Assembly (NCBI RefSeq): GCF_029626175.1
Contig: NZ_JARUBM010000002.1
Span: 1,426,001 to 1,490,000 of the forward strand
DNA from: Micromonospora sp. WMMD1082
Lineage (GTDB): Bacteria; Actinomycetota; Actinomycetes; Mycobacteriales; Micromonosporaceae
Direction of reading: 5' to 3'
Length of the DNA: 64,000 nucleotides
Shown here: positions 25,317-33,497 of the stretch, in pieces
How the letters are laid out: the number at the start of each line of letters is the position of its first letter
How positions within the stretch are numbered: the first letter of the stretch is position 1
The notes under the pieces: model-generated
Database searches by the model: none
The model's input: only the letters and a program-made list of their open reading frames with translations
What the model was told of the DNA's origin: nothing
Made by a program: the position numbers and the translations under genes

Positions 25317-25394
25317 CTCTCCGGAGGGAAGTGTCGGTGCGGTGTTCGGAGTTGACGCCGACGTCAGGCAGCTTTCCCGGAAGGAGCACCACCC

Positions 25395-26243
25395 ATGTCC
25401 ATCGTCGTCACCGGCGCCACCGGGCACCTCGGCCGACTCATCGTCACCTCCCTGCTGGAGCGGGGCGTACCGGCCGCCGAGATCGTGGCGCTGGGCCGGG
25501 ACACCGGCCGGCTGGCCGACCTGGCCGGACGCGGCGTCACCGTCCGGCAGGCCGACTACGACGACCCCGACTCGCTGCGGGCCGCCCTCGCCGGCGCCGA
25601 GAAGCTGATGTTCGTCTCCGGCAGCGAGGTGGGCCGACGGGTGGCCCAGCACCGCAACGTGGTCGCCGCCGCCGGGGAGGCCGGCGTCGGGCTGATCGTC
25701 TACACCAGCATCGCGAAGGCGGACACCTCCAGCCTCATCCTCGCCACCGAGCACCGGGCCACCGAGCAGGAGATCGTCGCGTCCGGGCTGCCGTACGTCT
25801 TCCTGCGCAACAGCTGGTACCTGGAGAACTACCTCCCGCAGCTGCCCGCGTACCTGGAACACGGGGTGGTGGGGGCGGCGGGTGACGGCCGCATCAGCGC
25901 CGCCACCCGCGCGGACTTCGCCGAGGCCGCCGCCGCGGTGCTGACCGGAGACGGTCACACCAACCAGGTGTACGAGCTGGGCGGCGACTCCTTCACCCTG
26001 GCCGAACTCGCCGCGGAGGTGGCGCGGCAGAGCGGGCGCGAGGTGGGCTACACCGATCTGCCGGTGGCGGCGTACGTCGAGGTCCTGGTCGGGGCCGGGC
26101 TGCCCCAGGGGTACGCGGAGGTGCTGGCCGACGGCGACCGGGGCGCCGCCGACGGTGAGCTGCACGTGGCGAGCGACGACCTGACCAAGCTCATCGGACG
26201 CGCACCGGCAACCCTCGCGGAGGCGATCCGCGCCGCGCGCTGA
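25395..26243 (+). CDS. NmrA-like NAD(P)H-dependent reductase (QorB/azoreductase type)
   Basis: A 282-residue atypical short-chain dehydrogenase. SIVVTGATGHLGRLIVTSLL has the GxTGxxG nucleotide motif, and KLMFVSGSEVGRRVAQHRNV with LIVYTSIAKADTSSLILATE is the pattern of NAD(P)H:quinone oxidoreductase 2 (QorB). The YxxxK of classical SDRs is missing, as in NmrA relatives. It follows a GGAAGGAGC ribosome site and is probably repressed by the divergent HxlR protein. Substrate: quinones or a related electrophile, by analogy. Confidence 0.9.
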   Translation: MSIVVTGATGHLGRLIVTSLLERGVPAAEIVALGRDTGRLADLAGRGVTVRQADYDDPDSLRAALAGAEKLMFVSGSEVGRRVAQHRNVVAAAGEAGVGLIVYTSIAKADTSSLILATEHRATEQEIVASGLPYVFLRNSWYLENYLPQLPAYLEHGVVGAAGDGRISAATRADFAEAAAAVLTGDGHTNQVYELGGDSFTLAELAAEVARQSGREVGYTDLPVAAYVEVLVGAGLPQGYAEVLADGDRGAADGELHVASDDLTKLIGRAPATLAEAIRAAR

Positions 26244-26298
26244 GGTCCTGGCGGCGGCGCGCTGACGCTATGCTCGGGATCCTCTACAGAGGAGCATG

Positions 26299-27051
26299 AT
26301 GCGCGCCGCCTTCTTCTTCCGTGGCAACGTGTGGTTGACCGGGCTGTCGGGGCTGGCGCTCGGCGTGCTGGTCGGCGTGGCCGTATTCGCCGCGGGTCAG
26401 TTGACCGGGTGGCGGCTGGCGGCGCTCGTCGGTGGGTTCGTCGGTCTGGTGCTCGCGCCGATCTTCCGCGCCTACTCGGCGGCCGGCGTGGAAGTTCGGG
26501 ACATCAAGGTGCGGGTTCCGCAGCTCGGTGAGGCGTCCATCGTGCTCCAACAGGACACCCGTGCGCAGGCGTACCGGCTCTACGTCGAGCTGAGCAGCCG
26601 GGTGGCGACGACGCCCCTGCCACCCGGGACCGGCCTGGTGGAAGACGCCATGAAGTCCCTGTACGCGCTGTTCACGGTCACCCGTGAGGTGATCACCACC
26701 GCGCCCCCGGCCAAACGACGTCGGGGGCCGTCGGTGCTGGATCTGGGCCTGCGGATGCTCAACGTCGAGCTGAGGCCGTTCCTGTCCTACTGGTGGCCCA
26801 CCTTCGTGCGGTGGCGGGCGGCGCACCAGACCGCGATCGAGGACGAGTGGCCGGACAACGCTCGCTTCCGCGCCGAACTCGCCGCGCTTCAGCCCCGGAT
26901 GCGGGAGTTCATGCATGCCTTCGCCCGGCTGGCGGAGTTGAGCGACGAGCAGGTCACCATCACGTGGCCGCAGGACGTCGATCTTCCTGAGCAGCGCCGG
27001 CCCGCCGATGGCACCGCCCGACACCCGGACCGGTCGCAGGAGCAGCCGTAG
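26299..27051 (+). CDS. Two-TM protein with a C-terminal domain shared with the adjacent TIR-NTPase
   Basis: About 250 residues of no named family. Two membrane helices (LTGLSGLALGVLVGVAVFAA ~13-33 and WRLAALVGGFVGLVLAPIF ~38-57) precede a soluble domain of ~150 residues. Positions ~90-215 (RLYVELSSRVATTPL; ALFTVTREVI; LNVELRPFLSYWWPTF; FRAELAALQPRMREF) align with the last ~125 residues of the convergent TIR-NTPase. The end is polar and basic. The second of two adjacent ATGs is chosen, four bases after GAGGAG. A membrane-bound partner or anti-partner of the TIR protein is inferred. Confidence 0.8.
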   Translation: MRAAFFFRGNVWLTGLSGLALGVLVGVAVFAAGQLTGWRLAALVGGFVGLVLAPIFRAYSAAGVEVRDIKVRVPQLGEASIVLQQDTRAQAYRLYVELSSRVATTPLPPGTGLVEDAMKSLYALFTVTREVITTAPPAKRRRGPSVLDLGLRMLNVELRPFLSYWWPTFVRWRAAHQTAIEDEWPDNARFRAELAALQPRMREFMHAFARLAELSDEQVTITWPQDVDLPEQRRPADGTARHPDRSQEQP

Positions 27052-27067
27052 CCGGCACGTCGAGTCG

Positions 27068-28444
27068 TCACGGCGGGGCGTTGGTGCCGGACAGCCCGGC
27101 CAGCTGTTGCGCGGCCCGGGTCATCGGCTCACGGAGCGCGATCAGCTCGGTACGTAGCTGCGGCGCCATCGGCCACGCGCGCTCGTGCTGCCAGATCCCC
27201 ACCGGCGGGGTGCGCTGCTCCTCGTACGCCGCCAGTTCGGTGTGCCACCGGAGCAGGAACGGGCGCAGCACGTCGTTGAGCAACTCCACCGCGATGTTGT
27301 GGACGGCCGCCGCATCCGGGCCGTGCCGACGCAGCGTGGTCCTGGTCGTGTCGAACAGTTGGTGCAGCGAGTTGAGCGCCTCGCGGAGCAGACCCTCGCG
27401 TTCACCCAGGGACTGCACGCCAACCCGGGTGGTCAGCTCGATCTGCAGGTCGAAGGCTGCCGCCCGTTCGGCGGCGGACCCACGCGGCCCTGCGGGCAGC
27501 CCGCGTACCTGCGGCTCGTCAAGATCCATGACCGCCGCCACACCGGGGTAGCTTCCCCGGGTGGTGAGCACCGTCGCGGCCAGGCCGGATGGCGCGAACA
27601 GTCGACGTACGGCCTGGCAGGGAAGGTCGGCGGGCACGCCATCGACCACCCAGAGGCAGGGCAGTTCCCGACCGCGCAGCATGATCGCCAACCCGTTCAG
27701 GCAGTCGTCCAACGACAGCGCCGTGGGTACGCCCAGCGCGGCACAGACGGAGCGCAACTGGTCGGCGTACGCCCCCATCGGGTCGGCACGCCCGTCGAGG
27801 TCCATCCAGAAGACCCCACCCGGGAAGGCCGCGGCAAACCGGATGGCGTACTCCTCGACCAGGGTCGTCTTCCCGGTGCCCGGACCACCTCGCAGAATGA
27901 CCGTCGCCGGCCGGCCGCGACCGGTCAACAGCGGCGCCACGTGCGGATGCAACGCGCTGTGCAGCCGCCACAGATGCGGAATACGCCCGACGAAGTCCGG
28001 CGTCCCACTCCGCGGCGGGGCCGGCAGCCACAGGGCCGGCGTCAGCATCTCCACCCGGCCCATCGGAGTATCCAGCCGACGCACGTGCGCCGCCACCTTC
28101 GCCGCGAGAACGGCCGGTGCGGCTGAGGCCGGCCCCGCGAGCCCGTGCCGAGCGTCCCGCAGTTCCACGGGATGGATGTGCTCGGCGCCGGCCTCCGGGT
28201 TCACCACCAGCACCCGCCGGTACACATCGCCCTCGCGCTGACCCGCCAGATAGGCCGCCGTCAACTCCCACTGGCACGCCCGACGCCGTGGGTAGTACTC
28301 CGAGTAGACCGCCAACAACACGGACGAAGCGGCAAGCTCCCGGTTGATCGTGCGACTGATGCTGGCGAAGTCATCGACGACCGCCTCGTCTACGAATACC
28401 CGCAGGCCGCGATCCCGCAGGGCGGCCACGATCGGATCCGCCAC
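27068..28444 (-). CDS. TIR-domain STAND/NB-ARC-like NTPase, possibly phase-variable
   Basis: The frame is open to a TAG at the start of a heptamer tract (about 28555) and reads WDVFVSYARHDHA just inside, the first strand of a TIR domain. The only start codon in frame is the GTG at 28444, which removes that strand. Numbering from it: TIR to ~120 with the putative NADase Glu60 in RRRACQWELTAAYL; linker; P-loop ILRGGPGTGKTTLVEE (183-198); Walker B PCLWVVDGV; sensor TTR (294-296); and a C-terminal domain ~335-458 with LRPFLLRWHTEL, shared with the neighbouring membrane protein. There is no repeat sensor array. An ATG at 28593 would supply a full TIR only if the tract had 8 or 11 units instead of 10. 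Confidence 0.8.
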   Translation of the reverse strand: MADPIVAALRDRGLRVFVDEAVVDDFASISRTINRELAASSVLLAVYSEYYPRRRACQWELTAAYLAGQREGDVYRRVLVVNPEAGAEHIHPVELRDARHGLAGPASAAPAVLAAKVAAHVRRLDTPMGRVEMLTPALWLPAPPRSGTPDFVGRIPHLWRLHSALHPHVAPLLTGRGRPATVILRGGPGTGKTTLVEEYAIRFAAAFPGGVFWMDLDGRADPMGAYADQLRSVCAALGVPTALSLDDCLNGLAIMLRGRELPCLWVVDGVPADLPCQAVRRLFAPSGLAATVLTTRGSYPGVAAVMDLDEPQVRGLPAGPRGSAAERAAAFDLQIELTTRVGVQSLGEREGLLREALNSLHQLFDTTRTTLRRHGPDAAAVHNIAVELLNDVLRPFLLRWHTELAAYEEQRTPPVGIWQHERAWPMAPQLRTELIALREPMTRAAQQLAGLSGTNAPP

Positions 28445-28593
28445 CGCATGATCATGCCGGGCATAACTGACGAAGACGTCCCATCCCGGCTCCCGGCTCC
28501 CGGCTCCCGGCTCCCGGCTCCCGGCTCCCGGCTCCCGGCTCCCGGCTCCCGGCTATTTAACGATTGGGCTGCCGTTGTCGTTACCTGGTCCAT
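28390..28593 (-). CDS. Short ORF entering the heptamer tract (off-frame start of the TIR gene)
   Basis: The ATG at 28593, three bases after AAAAAGGG, begins MDQVTTTAAQSLNS and runs into (REPGAGS) units made by the 7-bp repeats, then leaves the TIR frame and stops at 28390 after 67 codons. Gain of one unit or loss of two would join this start to WDVFVSYARHDH. It is therefore listed as the probable native 5' end of the TIR gene in its OFF state, not as an independent gene. Confidence 0.5.
   Translation of the reverse strand: MDQVTTTAAQSLNSREPGAGSREPGAGSREPGAGSRDGTSSSVMPGMIMRWRIRSWPPCGIAACGYS
28484..28553. repeat. Ten perfect tandem copies of the heptamer TCCCGGC
   Basis: Ten uninterrupted 7-base units run from 28484 to 28553. 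The unit is not a multiple of three, so each gain or loss shifts the frame; three units encode AGSREPG on the minus strand. Such tracts mutate by slipped-strand pairing. The sequence immediately after (TATTTAACG) is abruptly AT-rich. Confidence 0.97.
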
Positions 28594-28780
28594 ATGCCCT
28601 TTTTGGTCACAATCACAGATCAGCGCGCAGCCCAAGCCGGCCACGCCGTGAGTGTATGCCCGGACCCAGGCTGGCCGGCACCGGAGCACCGGCAGGCGAC
28701 GACCGTGCCACCGGCGTACGAAGATAGTGGAGGAAGTCTCCGCGGAGCGTGTCGGAGAGGACAGCCAACGACGACAGGAG

Positions 28781-28816
28781 ATGAGCCCGGTGGCGCAGTA
28801 CTTCCTGGACGCATGA
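28781..28816 (+). CDS. 11-codon leader ORF overlapping the sigma factor start
   Basis: After ACAGGAG, an ATG at 28781 (or GTG at 28790, better spaced) opens MSPVAQYFLDA and stops with TGA overlapping the sigma factor ATG (ATGA at 28813-28816). VAQYFL resembles the start of YCII/DGPF-domain proteins, which normally pair with ECF42 sigma factors. So this may be a stub of that gene fused by deletion, or a leader that couples translation. No ribosome site exists for the sigma ATG itself. Confidence 0.45.
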   Translation: MSPVAQYFLDA

Positions 28817-30033
28817 CCGATCTCGACGAGGTGATCACCAGGGTCCACCGCGAGGAGTGGGCCCGGATGGTCGCGACCCTGGCCAGGCGATTCGGGGATC
28901 TCGACATCGCCGAGGAGATGACCGCCGAGGCGTTCGCGACCGCCATCGAGCGTTGGCCGGGCGACGGCGTCCCCCCGAATCCCGGCGCGTGGCTCACCAC
29001 CACCGCCCACCGCAAGGCCATCGACCGGCGCCGGCGCGAGGCCAGGCGCGAAGACAAGCACCGGGAGGCGCTGATGCTGTCCGGCACCTCCGAGCCGCTC
29101 GGCGCCATCGACGACGATCGGCTCCGTCTCGTCTTCACCTGCTGTCACCCCGCCCTCGCCGTCGAGGCACGGGTTGCGCTGACCCTGCGGTTGGTCGGCG
29201 GGCTCACCGTAGCCGAAATCGCCCACGCGTTCCTGGTGCAGGAGACCACCATGGGCCGGCGGATCACCCGGGCGAAGGCGAAGATCAAGGCGGCGAAGAT
29301 CCCCTACGGCGTACCGTTACGGGAGGATCTCCCGGCCCGGGTCACCGGGGTGCTCACCGTCCTCTATCTGATCTTCAACGAGGGCTACCTGGCCTCGAAC
29401 CCCGAGAAGGAGGCGGTCCGCGGCGACCTGACCGCCGAGGCGATCCGGCTGTCCAGGCTGCTCCGTGACCTGATGCCGGCGGACGGCGAGGTCGTCGGGC
29501 TCCTGGCGCTGATGCTCCTGACCGAGGCCCGCCGGGCCGCGCGGGTATCGGCGAGCGGTCAGCTCGTCACCCTCGATGAGCAGGATCGCGGCGCGTGGGA
29601 CCGCGAGCTGATCGCCGAGGGTCACGCCCTGGTCCGCGCGCGTCTCGCCTGCGGCCAGGCGCCGGGCCGCTACCAGATCCTCGCTGCGATCAACGCCCTG
29701 CACACCGACGCCCGCGACGTCCGCGCCACCGACTGGTCGCAGGTCATCGCGCTCTACGACCAGCTGATCCACGTCGACCCCTCGCCGGTCGTACGGCTCA
29801 ACCGGGCGATCGCGGTCGCCGAGTTCGACGGCCCGGAGGTCGCCCTGGCCGAGGTGGACGGTCTGCCACTGGAGGGCTACCACGCCTACCACGCCACCCG
29901 CGCCGAGCTGCTGCGCCGGCTGGGCCGCAGCGAGGAGTCGCGGGCGGCATACGACCGGGCCATCGGGCTGGCCGGCAACACCGCCGAGACCGCATATCTC
30001 ACCCGTCGGCGCGACCAGTTGTCCGGCCCGTGA
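28813..30033 (+). CDS. ECF42-type RNA polymerase sigma factor with TPR-like C-terminus
   Basis: A 406-residue sigma factor. Region 2 (ATLARRFGDLDIAEEMTAEA; NPGAWLTTTAHRKAIDRRRR) and region 4 (TLRLVGGLTVAEIAHAFLVQ; TTMGRRITRAKAKI) are followed by the ~230-residue helical DUF6596/TPR-like extension typical of ECF42 (VLYLIFNEGYLASNPEKEAV; LIHVDPSPVVRLNRAIAVAE). ECF42 factors lack an anti-sigma protein and pair with YCII-domain genes, which may supply the signal; only a stub of such a gene is visible upstream. Start chosen by the ATGA overlap with the leader ORF. Confidence 0.92.
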   Translation: MTDLDEVITRVHREEWARMVATLARRFGDLDIAEEMTAEAFATAIERWPGDGVPPNPGAWLTTTAHRKAIDRRRREARREDKHREALMLSGTSEPLGAIDDDRLRLVFTCCHPALAVEARVALTLRLVGGLTVAEIAHAFLVQETTMGRRITRAKAKIKAAKIPYGVPLREDLPARVTGVLTVLYLIFNEGYLASNPEKEAVRGDLTAEAIRLSRLLRDLMPADGEVVGLLALMLLTEARRAARVSASGQLVTLDEQDRGAWDRELIAEGHALVRARLACGQAPGRYQILAAINALHTDARDVRATDWSQVIALYDQLIHVDPSPVVRLNRAIAVAEFDGPEVALAEVDGLPLEGYHAYHATRAELLRRLGRSEESRAAYDRAIGLAGNTAETAYLTRRRDQLSGP

Positions 30034-30110
30034 TGCGCTCGCCGGCGTTCCTGCTCGAACGCCTGCTCCGGGCGGGGATGAGCGATGTTGTCGCAGTGGA
30101 ACCGGCGACG

Positions 30111-30547
30111 GGTGGCCTCGCGGCGCTGGCGGGCGTAGCCACCCCCGGGAGATGGGCGCCGAACGGTTCATCGCCACCCAGGATTCCGACCCGGCCGAGG
30201 CGCTCAGGGCCTGGGACGGCGGTGCCGACCTCGTCGTCAACGCCTCACCGTCCACCTCGGCCGCCGTGGCCACGCTCACCGGCCTGGCGCCCGACGGTTG
30301 GCTCGTGCTGTGCGGGTACGACCCCGAACCGCTGACCCTGTCCACCCAGCCGATGGTCCTCAACCGGCTGCACGTCATGGTCAACCCGTCCGGCTCCCCG
30401 CACGACCTGCGCGACACCCTCGCGTTCTCGGCGACGCACGGCATCGTGCCCGACTTCACGCCGATCGGTCTGCGCGACGCCAACGCGGCGCTCGACGCCA
30501 TGGCCAACGGCCGGGCCGCCAAGCGGTCGGTCATTGCCTTCGGCTGA
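30111..30547 (+). pseudogene. Zinc-type alcohol dehydrogenase, 5'-truncated and frameshifted
   Basis: From 30152 the frame reads MGAERFIATQDSDPAEALRA, then LVVNASPSTSAAVATLTGLA, DGWLVLCGYDPEPLTLSTQP and GRAAKRSVIAFG: the nucleotide-binding and C-terminal half of a CPxTP-type zinc alcohol dehydrogenase. Just upstream GGLAALAGVAT lies in another frame and reads like the glycine loop, joined by PREMGAERF after a shift. The N-terminal catalytic half with the zinc ligands is missing. A decaying gene; the intact 131-codon part is unlikely to be functional. Confidence 0.75.
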
Positions 30548-30630
30548 CCGCTCGGCTCTGGCCGTCACCACCCGGGTTCCGGACACACCCGCCGATCGCG
30601 ACCAGGGCGGACCGGAGAAGGTGCCGGGCC

Positions 30631-31458
30631 TCACGGCTTGCGCGCGACGAGTCCGACGAAGGTGTGGTAGGTGTCGCTCTGACTCGGCGCCGTCTCGCCC
30701 GGCTCCGGCCGCCACTCGGCCAGCGGCACCAGCCCCGGCTCCAGCACCTCCAGGCCTTCGACGAAGGAGAGAATCTCCTCATCGGTACGCCAGCGGCCGG
30801 TGCCGAGCGACTCGTTGAAGATGCGCTCGACCTCGCGCGCCTTACGGGACGCATCCGGCTGCCGCTCGCCGGGATCACGGAAGTGGGAGATCGCCACGTA
30901 GCTGCCGGACGGAAGCGCCTCGATCAGCTTCGCCGCCACCGCCTTCGGGTCCTCGTCGTCCCCGATGTGATGCAGAATCCCGAAGAGCAACAGCCCGATC
31001 GGGCGGCTGAAGTCCAGGAACTGGCGCACCTCCGCACCTTCCAGGATGACCTCCGGCGATCGGACGTCGGCCTGGATCACCGTCGCGGCGCCCTCGTGGG
31101 CCAGCAGCGCCCGCCCGTGCGCCAGCACGATGGGGTCGTTGTCGACGTAGACCACCCGCGCCTGCGGGTCGTGACGCGTGGCCACCTGGTGCACATTGCC
31201 CTGCGTGGGCAGACCCGAACCGAGATCGAGGAACTGGCCGATCTTCTGCTCCGCGGCGAGGAAGCGAACCACCCGACGCAGGAAGGCCCGGTTCGCCTGG
31301 GCGGCCTGCGGACCATCCGGCGTGATCTTGAGCGCATGCTCAGCCACGGTGCGGTCCACCGCGAAGTTGTCCTTGCCGCCGAGCATGAAGTCGTAGACCC
31401 GGGCAATGCTCGGCACGCTGACGTCGACCCCGGACGGTGCCGCCTCATTACTCGCCAC
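30631..31458 (-). CDS. SAM-dependent methyltransferase, DUF574 type
   Basis: A 275-residue protein of the actinomycete Methyltransf_19/DUF574 family. PSIARVYDFMLGGKDNFAVD is the diagnostic N-terminus; IGQFLDLGSGLPTQGNVHQV the SAM loop; RVVYVDNDPIVLAHGRALLA the acidic motif; and LLFGILHHIGDDEDPKAVAA a post-motif block. These are very numerous in actinomycetes and have no assigned substrate. GTG at 31458, after GAGGAGACG. Single-gene unit; 212 bases upstream are free of genes. Confidence 0.92.
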   Translation of the reverse strand: MASNEAAPSGVDVSVPSIARVYDFMLGGKDNFAVDRTVAEHALKITPDGPQAAQANRAFLRRVVRFLAAEQKIGQFLDLGSGLPTQGNVHQVATRHDPQARVVYVDNDPIVLAHGRALLAHEGAATVIQADVRSPEVILEGAEVRQFLDFSRPIGLLLFGILHHIGDDEDPKAVAAKLIEALPSGSYVAISHFRDPGERQPDASRKAREVERIFNESLGTGRWRTDEEILSFVEGLEVLEPGLVPLAEWRPEPGETAPSQSDTYHTFVGLVARKP

Positions 31459-31670
31459 AGTTCGTCTCCTCGTCCACACCGGATCACAGTCGGCCGAGCC
31501 GCTTGGTGGGCCGAGCGTCGGACTGAGTGTATCCACACGCCCGAACGTGTTCAGTCGGCGCTACCGCGAGCCGCATCGGTCCACGTACGACCGCCCAGGT
31601 CTTGATCGCGAGCATGGGAGGTCGAACGACGCCGAGCTGCCCACCGAGCGAAGCCACCCTGACCGGCGGC

Positions 31671-32453
31671 TCAACGCTCGGCCTCGCCGGCGTTCGGCCG
31701 GGTGCTGGCGATGAACGTGTCGAGCGCCGGCCCGTGCAGCACCCCGCCGGGCACCGGATCGCGCAGCGCCCGCGCCACCAGGCGCGCCACGGGCAGCCGG
31801 CGCGGGCGCGGCGCCGCGGCGAGCACCACGTTGCCGTACCGGCGGCCGCGCAGCATCCGCCGGTCGGCGACGACGCACACGTCGGCGAAGACCGCCCGCA
31901 GGGTGGCCGCCTGCACCCGAGCGAGGACCAGAGGCGGCAGGTCCGTGACGTTGACCAGGTAGATGCCGTCCGGTCGCAGCACCCGGGCGACCTCGGCGGC
32001 GAATGCCACGGTGGCCACGTGCGGCGGCATCCGGGCCGCCCGGTAGATGTCGGCGAGCACCAGGTCGTACGCGCTGGCGGGCGCGGCAAGAACGGCCTCC
32101 CGGGCGTCGGCGACATGCACCTTGACACCGGCCGGTCGGGGTGGCAGCTCGTGCGCCACCAGTTCGACCACGGCCGGATCCCGCTCGACCACCACCTGCG
32201 TCGAGCCGGGCCGGGTCGCGGCGACGTAGCGCGGCAGCGTCAGCGCACCGCCGCCGAGGTGCAGCACGTCCAGCGGATCACCGGCCGGCGCGGCGAAATC
32301 CGCCACGGCGGCCATCCGGCGGACGTACTCGAAGTGCAGGTACGTGGGATCAGCGACATCCACGTAGGACTGCTCGACGCCGCCGGCGAACAGCGTACGC
32401 CCGGTGGGCCGGGACGGATCGACGGCCAGCTCAAGGCGGTCGTCGGCGTCCAT
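31671..32453 (-). CDS. Spermidine-synthase-like protein (SAM-methyltransferase fold)
   Basis: A 260-residue Rossmann-fold protein. DVLHLGGGALTLPRYVAATR is the glycine motif, TQVVVERDPAVVELVAHELP the acidic loop, VKVHVADAREAVLAAPASAY and DLVLADIYRAARMPPHVATV the later motifs of spermidine synthase relatives (the YDLVLxDxY... block). The YDLVLADIY arrangement favours a 'fused/orphan spermidine synthase' group whose substrates are unknown; the classical polyamine-binding Asp pair cannot be confirmed. Lies downstream of the quinone reductase gene on the same strand, 86 bases away. Confidence 0.85.
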   Translation of the reverse strand: MDADDRLELAVDPSRPTGRTLFAGGVEQSYVDVADPTYLHFEYVRRMAAVADFAAPAGDPLDVLHLGGGALTLPRYVAATRPGSTQVVVERDPAVVELVAHELPPRPAGVKVHVADAREAVLAAPASAYDLVLADIYRAARMPPHVATVAFAAEVARVLRPDGIYLVNVTDLPPLVLARVQAATLRAVFADVCVVADRRMLRGRRYGNVVLAAAPRPRRLPVARLVARALRDPVPGGVLHGPALDTFIASTRPNAGEAER

Positions 32454-32539
32454 GAACAGGCAGGCTAACGGCGCCCACCCGCTGGCGTCTCGGCAACCAC
32501 CCCCACCGGGGCGTACGCGGGCATGACGCCGGTGGCGGG

Positions 32540-33457
32540 TTAGGGAACGATCACTACGCTGCCTCGCACGCCGCCCTGGGCCAGTCGCTTGTGGGCCGCC
32601 GCGGCGTCGGCGAAGGAGTACACCCCGGCGACCCGCAACGGGATGTCGCCGCTCTCGACCAGTTTCACCAGCTCGCCGAGCCGGGATCCGTCCGGCAGCA
32701 CCTCCAGGGCGAACGTCCGGATCCCCCGCACCGACGCTGGGCGCAGCGGGGGTGCGGCGGCCACGTAGCCACCGCCGTCGCTGACCAGTTCCATCAGTGA
32801 CGGGCCGATCAGCGCCAGGTCGACGGCCGCGTCGAAGGTGCCCGGTGTCACCGCGAGCGGACCGTCCGAGCGCGGCACGAACGCCGCGCCCTGCGACTCG
32901 ACGAACTCGCGGTCGCCGGCTCCCGCGATTCCGGTGGCGCGTAGACCGGCGACCCGGGCCAGGGCGAGGGTGAACCCGCCGACCTGCCCTGCGGCGCCGG
33001 CGACAAGCACGGTGGAGCCCGGCGGGAGCGCGAGCAGGTCGAGGGCCTGCGCGGCGGTGAGGCCGTTGGTCGGCAGAGTCGCGGCCTCGGTGGCGGGAAT
33101 CCCGGTGGGCGCCGCGGTCAGCCACTCGGCCGCCAAGACCACATACTCGGCGTGGGCACCGACCGTGGTGCGCAGCCAGTGCGAGAAGCCGATGACATCA
33201 TCACCGGTCCTGAAACCGGCGACGGACGGACCGACCGCGTCGACCGTGCCTGCCACATCCCAGCCGGGGATATACGGCAGCCCGGACGGCAGCGGTGCCG
33301 GGAATCGGCCGGCACGAATCATGAGGTCAACCGGGTGGACGACGGACGCGGCGAGGCGCACCCGCACCTGCCCCGGCCCCGGCTCGGGCACCGGCAGGTC
33401 CGCCACCACGTGCAACACCTCCGGCCCTCCGAACTCTGCATAGCTGACTGCGCGCAT
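32540..33457 (-). CDS. NADP-dependent quinone oxidoreductase (MDR superfamily)
   Basis: A 305-residue zinc-free medium-chain reductase. MRAVSYAEFGGPEVLHVVAD opens as in quinone oxidoreductases, ASVVHPVDLMIRAGRFPAPL is the substrate-side block, VAGAAGQVGGFTLALARVAG the AAGxVGxxxxxLA nucleotide motif. No zinc-ligand Cys set is present. The ATG at 33457 follows GGAGGAGGC. It is divergent from an HxlR gene with the same operator as the 25 kb locus, so quinone-stress control is likely. Confidence 0.93.
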   Translation of the reverse strand: MRAVSYAEFGGPEVLHVVADLPVPEPGPGQVRVRLAASVVHPVDLMIRAGRFPAPLPSGLPYIPGWDVAGTVDAVGPSVAGFRTGDDVIGFSHWLRTTVGAHAEYVVLAAEWLTAAPTGIPATEAATLPTNGLTAAQALDLLALPPGSTVLVAGAAGQVGGFTLALARVAGLRATGIAGAGDREFVESQGAAFVPRSDGPLAVTPGTFDAAVDLALIGPSLMELVSDGGGYVAAAPPLRPASVRGIRTFALEVLPDGSRLGELVKLVESGDIPLRVAGVYSFADAAAAHKRLAQGGVRGSVVIVP

Positions 33458-33497
33458 TGCCGCCTCCTCCGCTGAATGTCGTGGTCTCTCTGGACGG

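Noticed and set aside
28484..28553. CRISPR array
   Set aside because: The units are 7 bases and contiguous without spacers; it is a simple tandem repeat.
28564..28812. Extension of the sigma factor frame upstream of 28813
   Set aside because: The residues are not conserved-looking and cover the divergent promoter region; the leader overlap at 28813 defines a better start.
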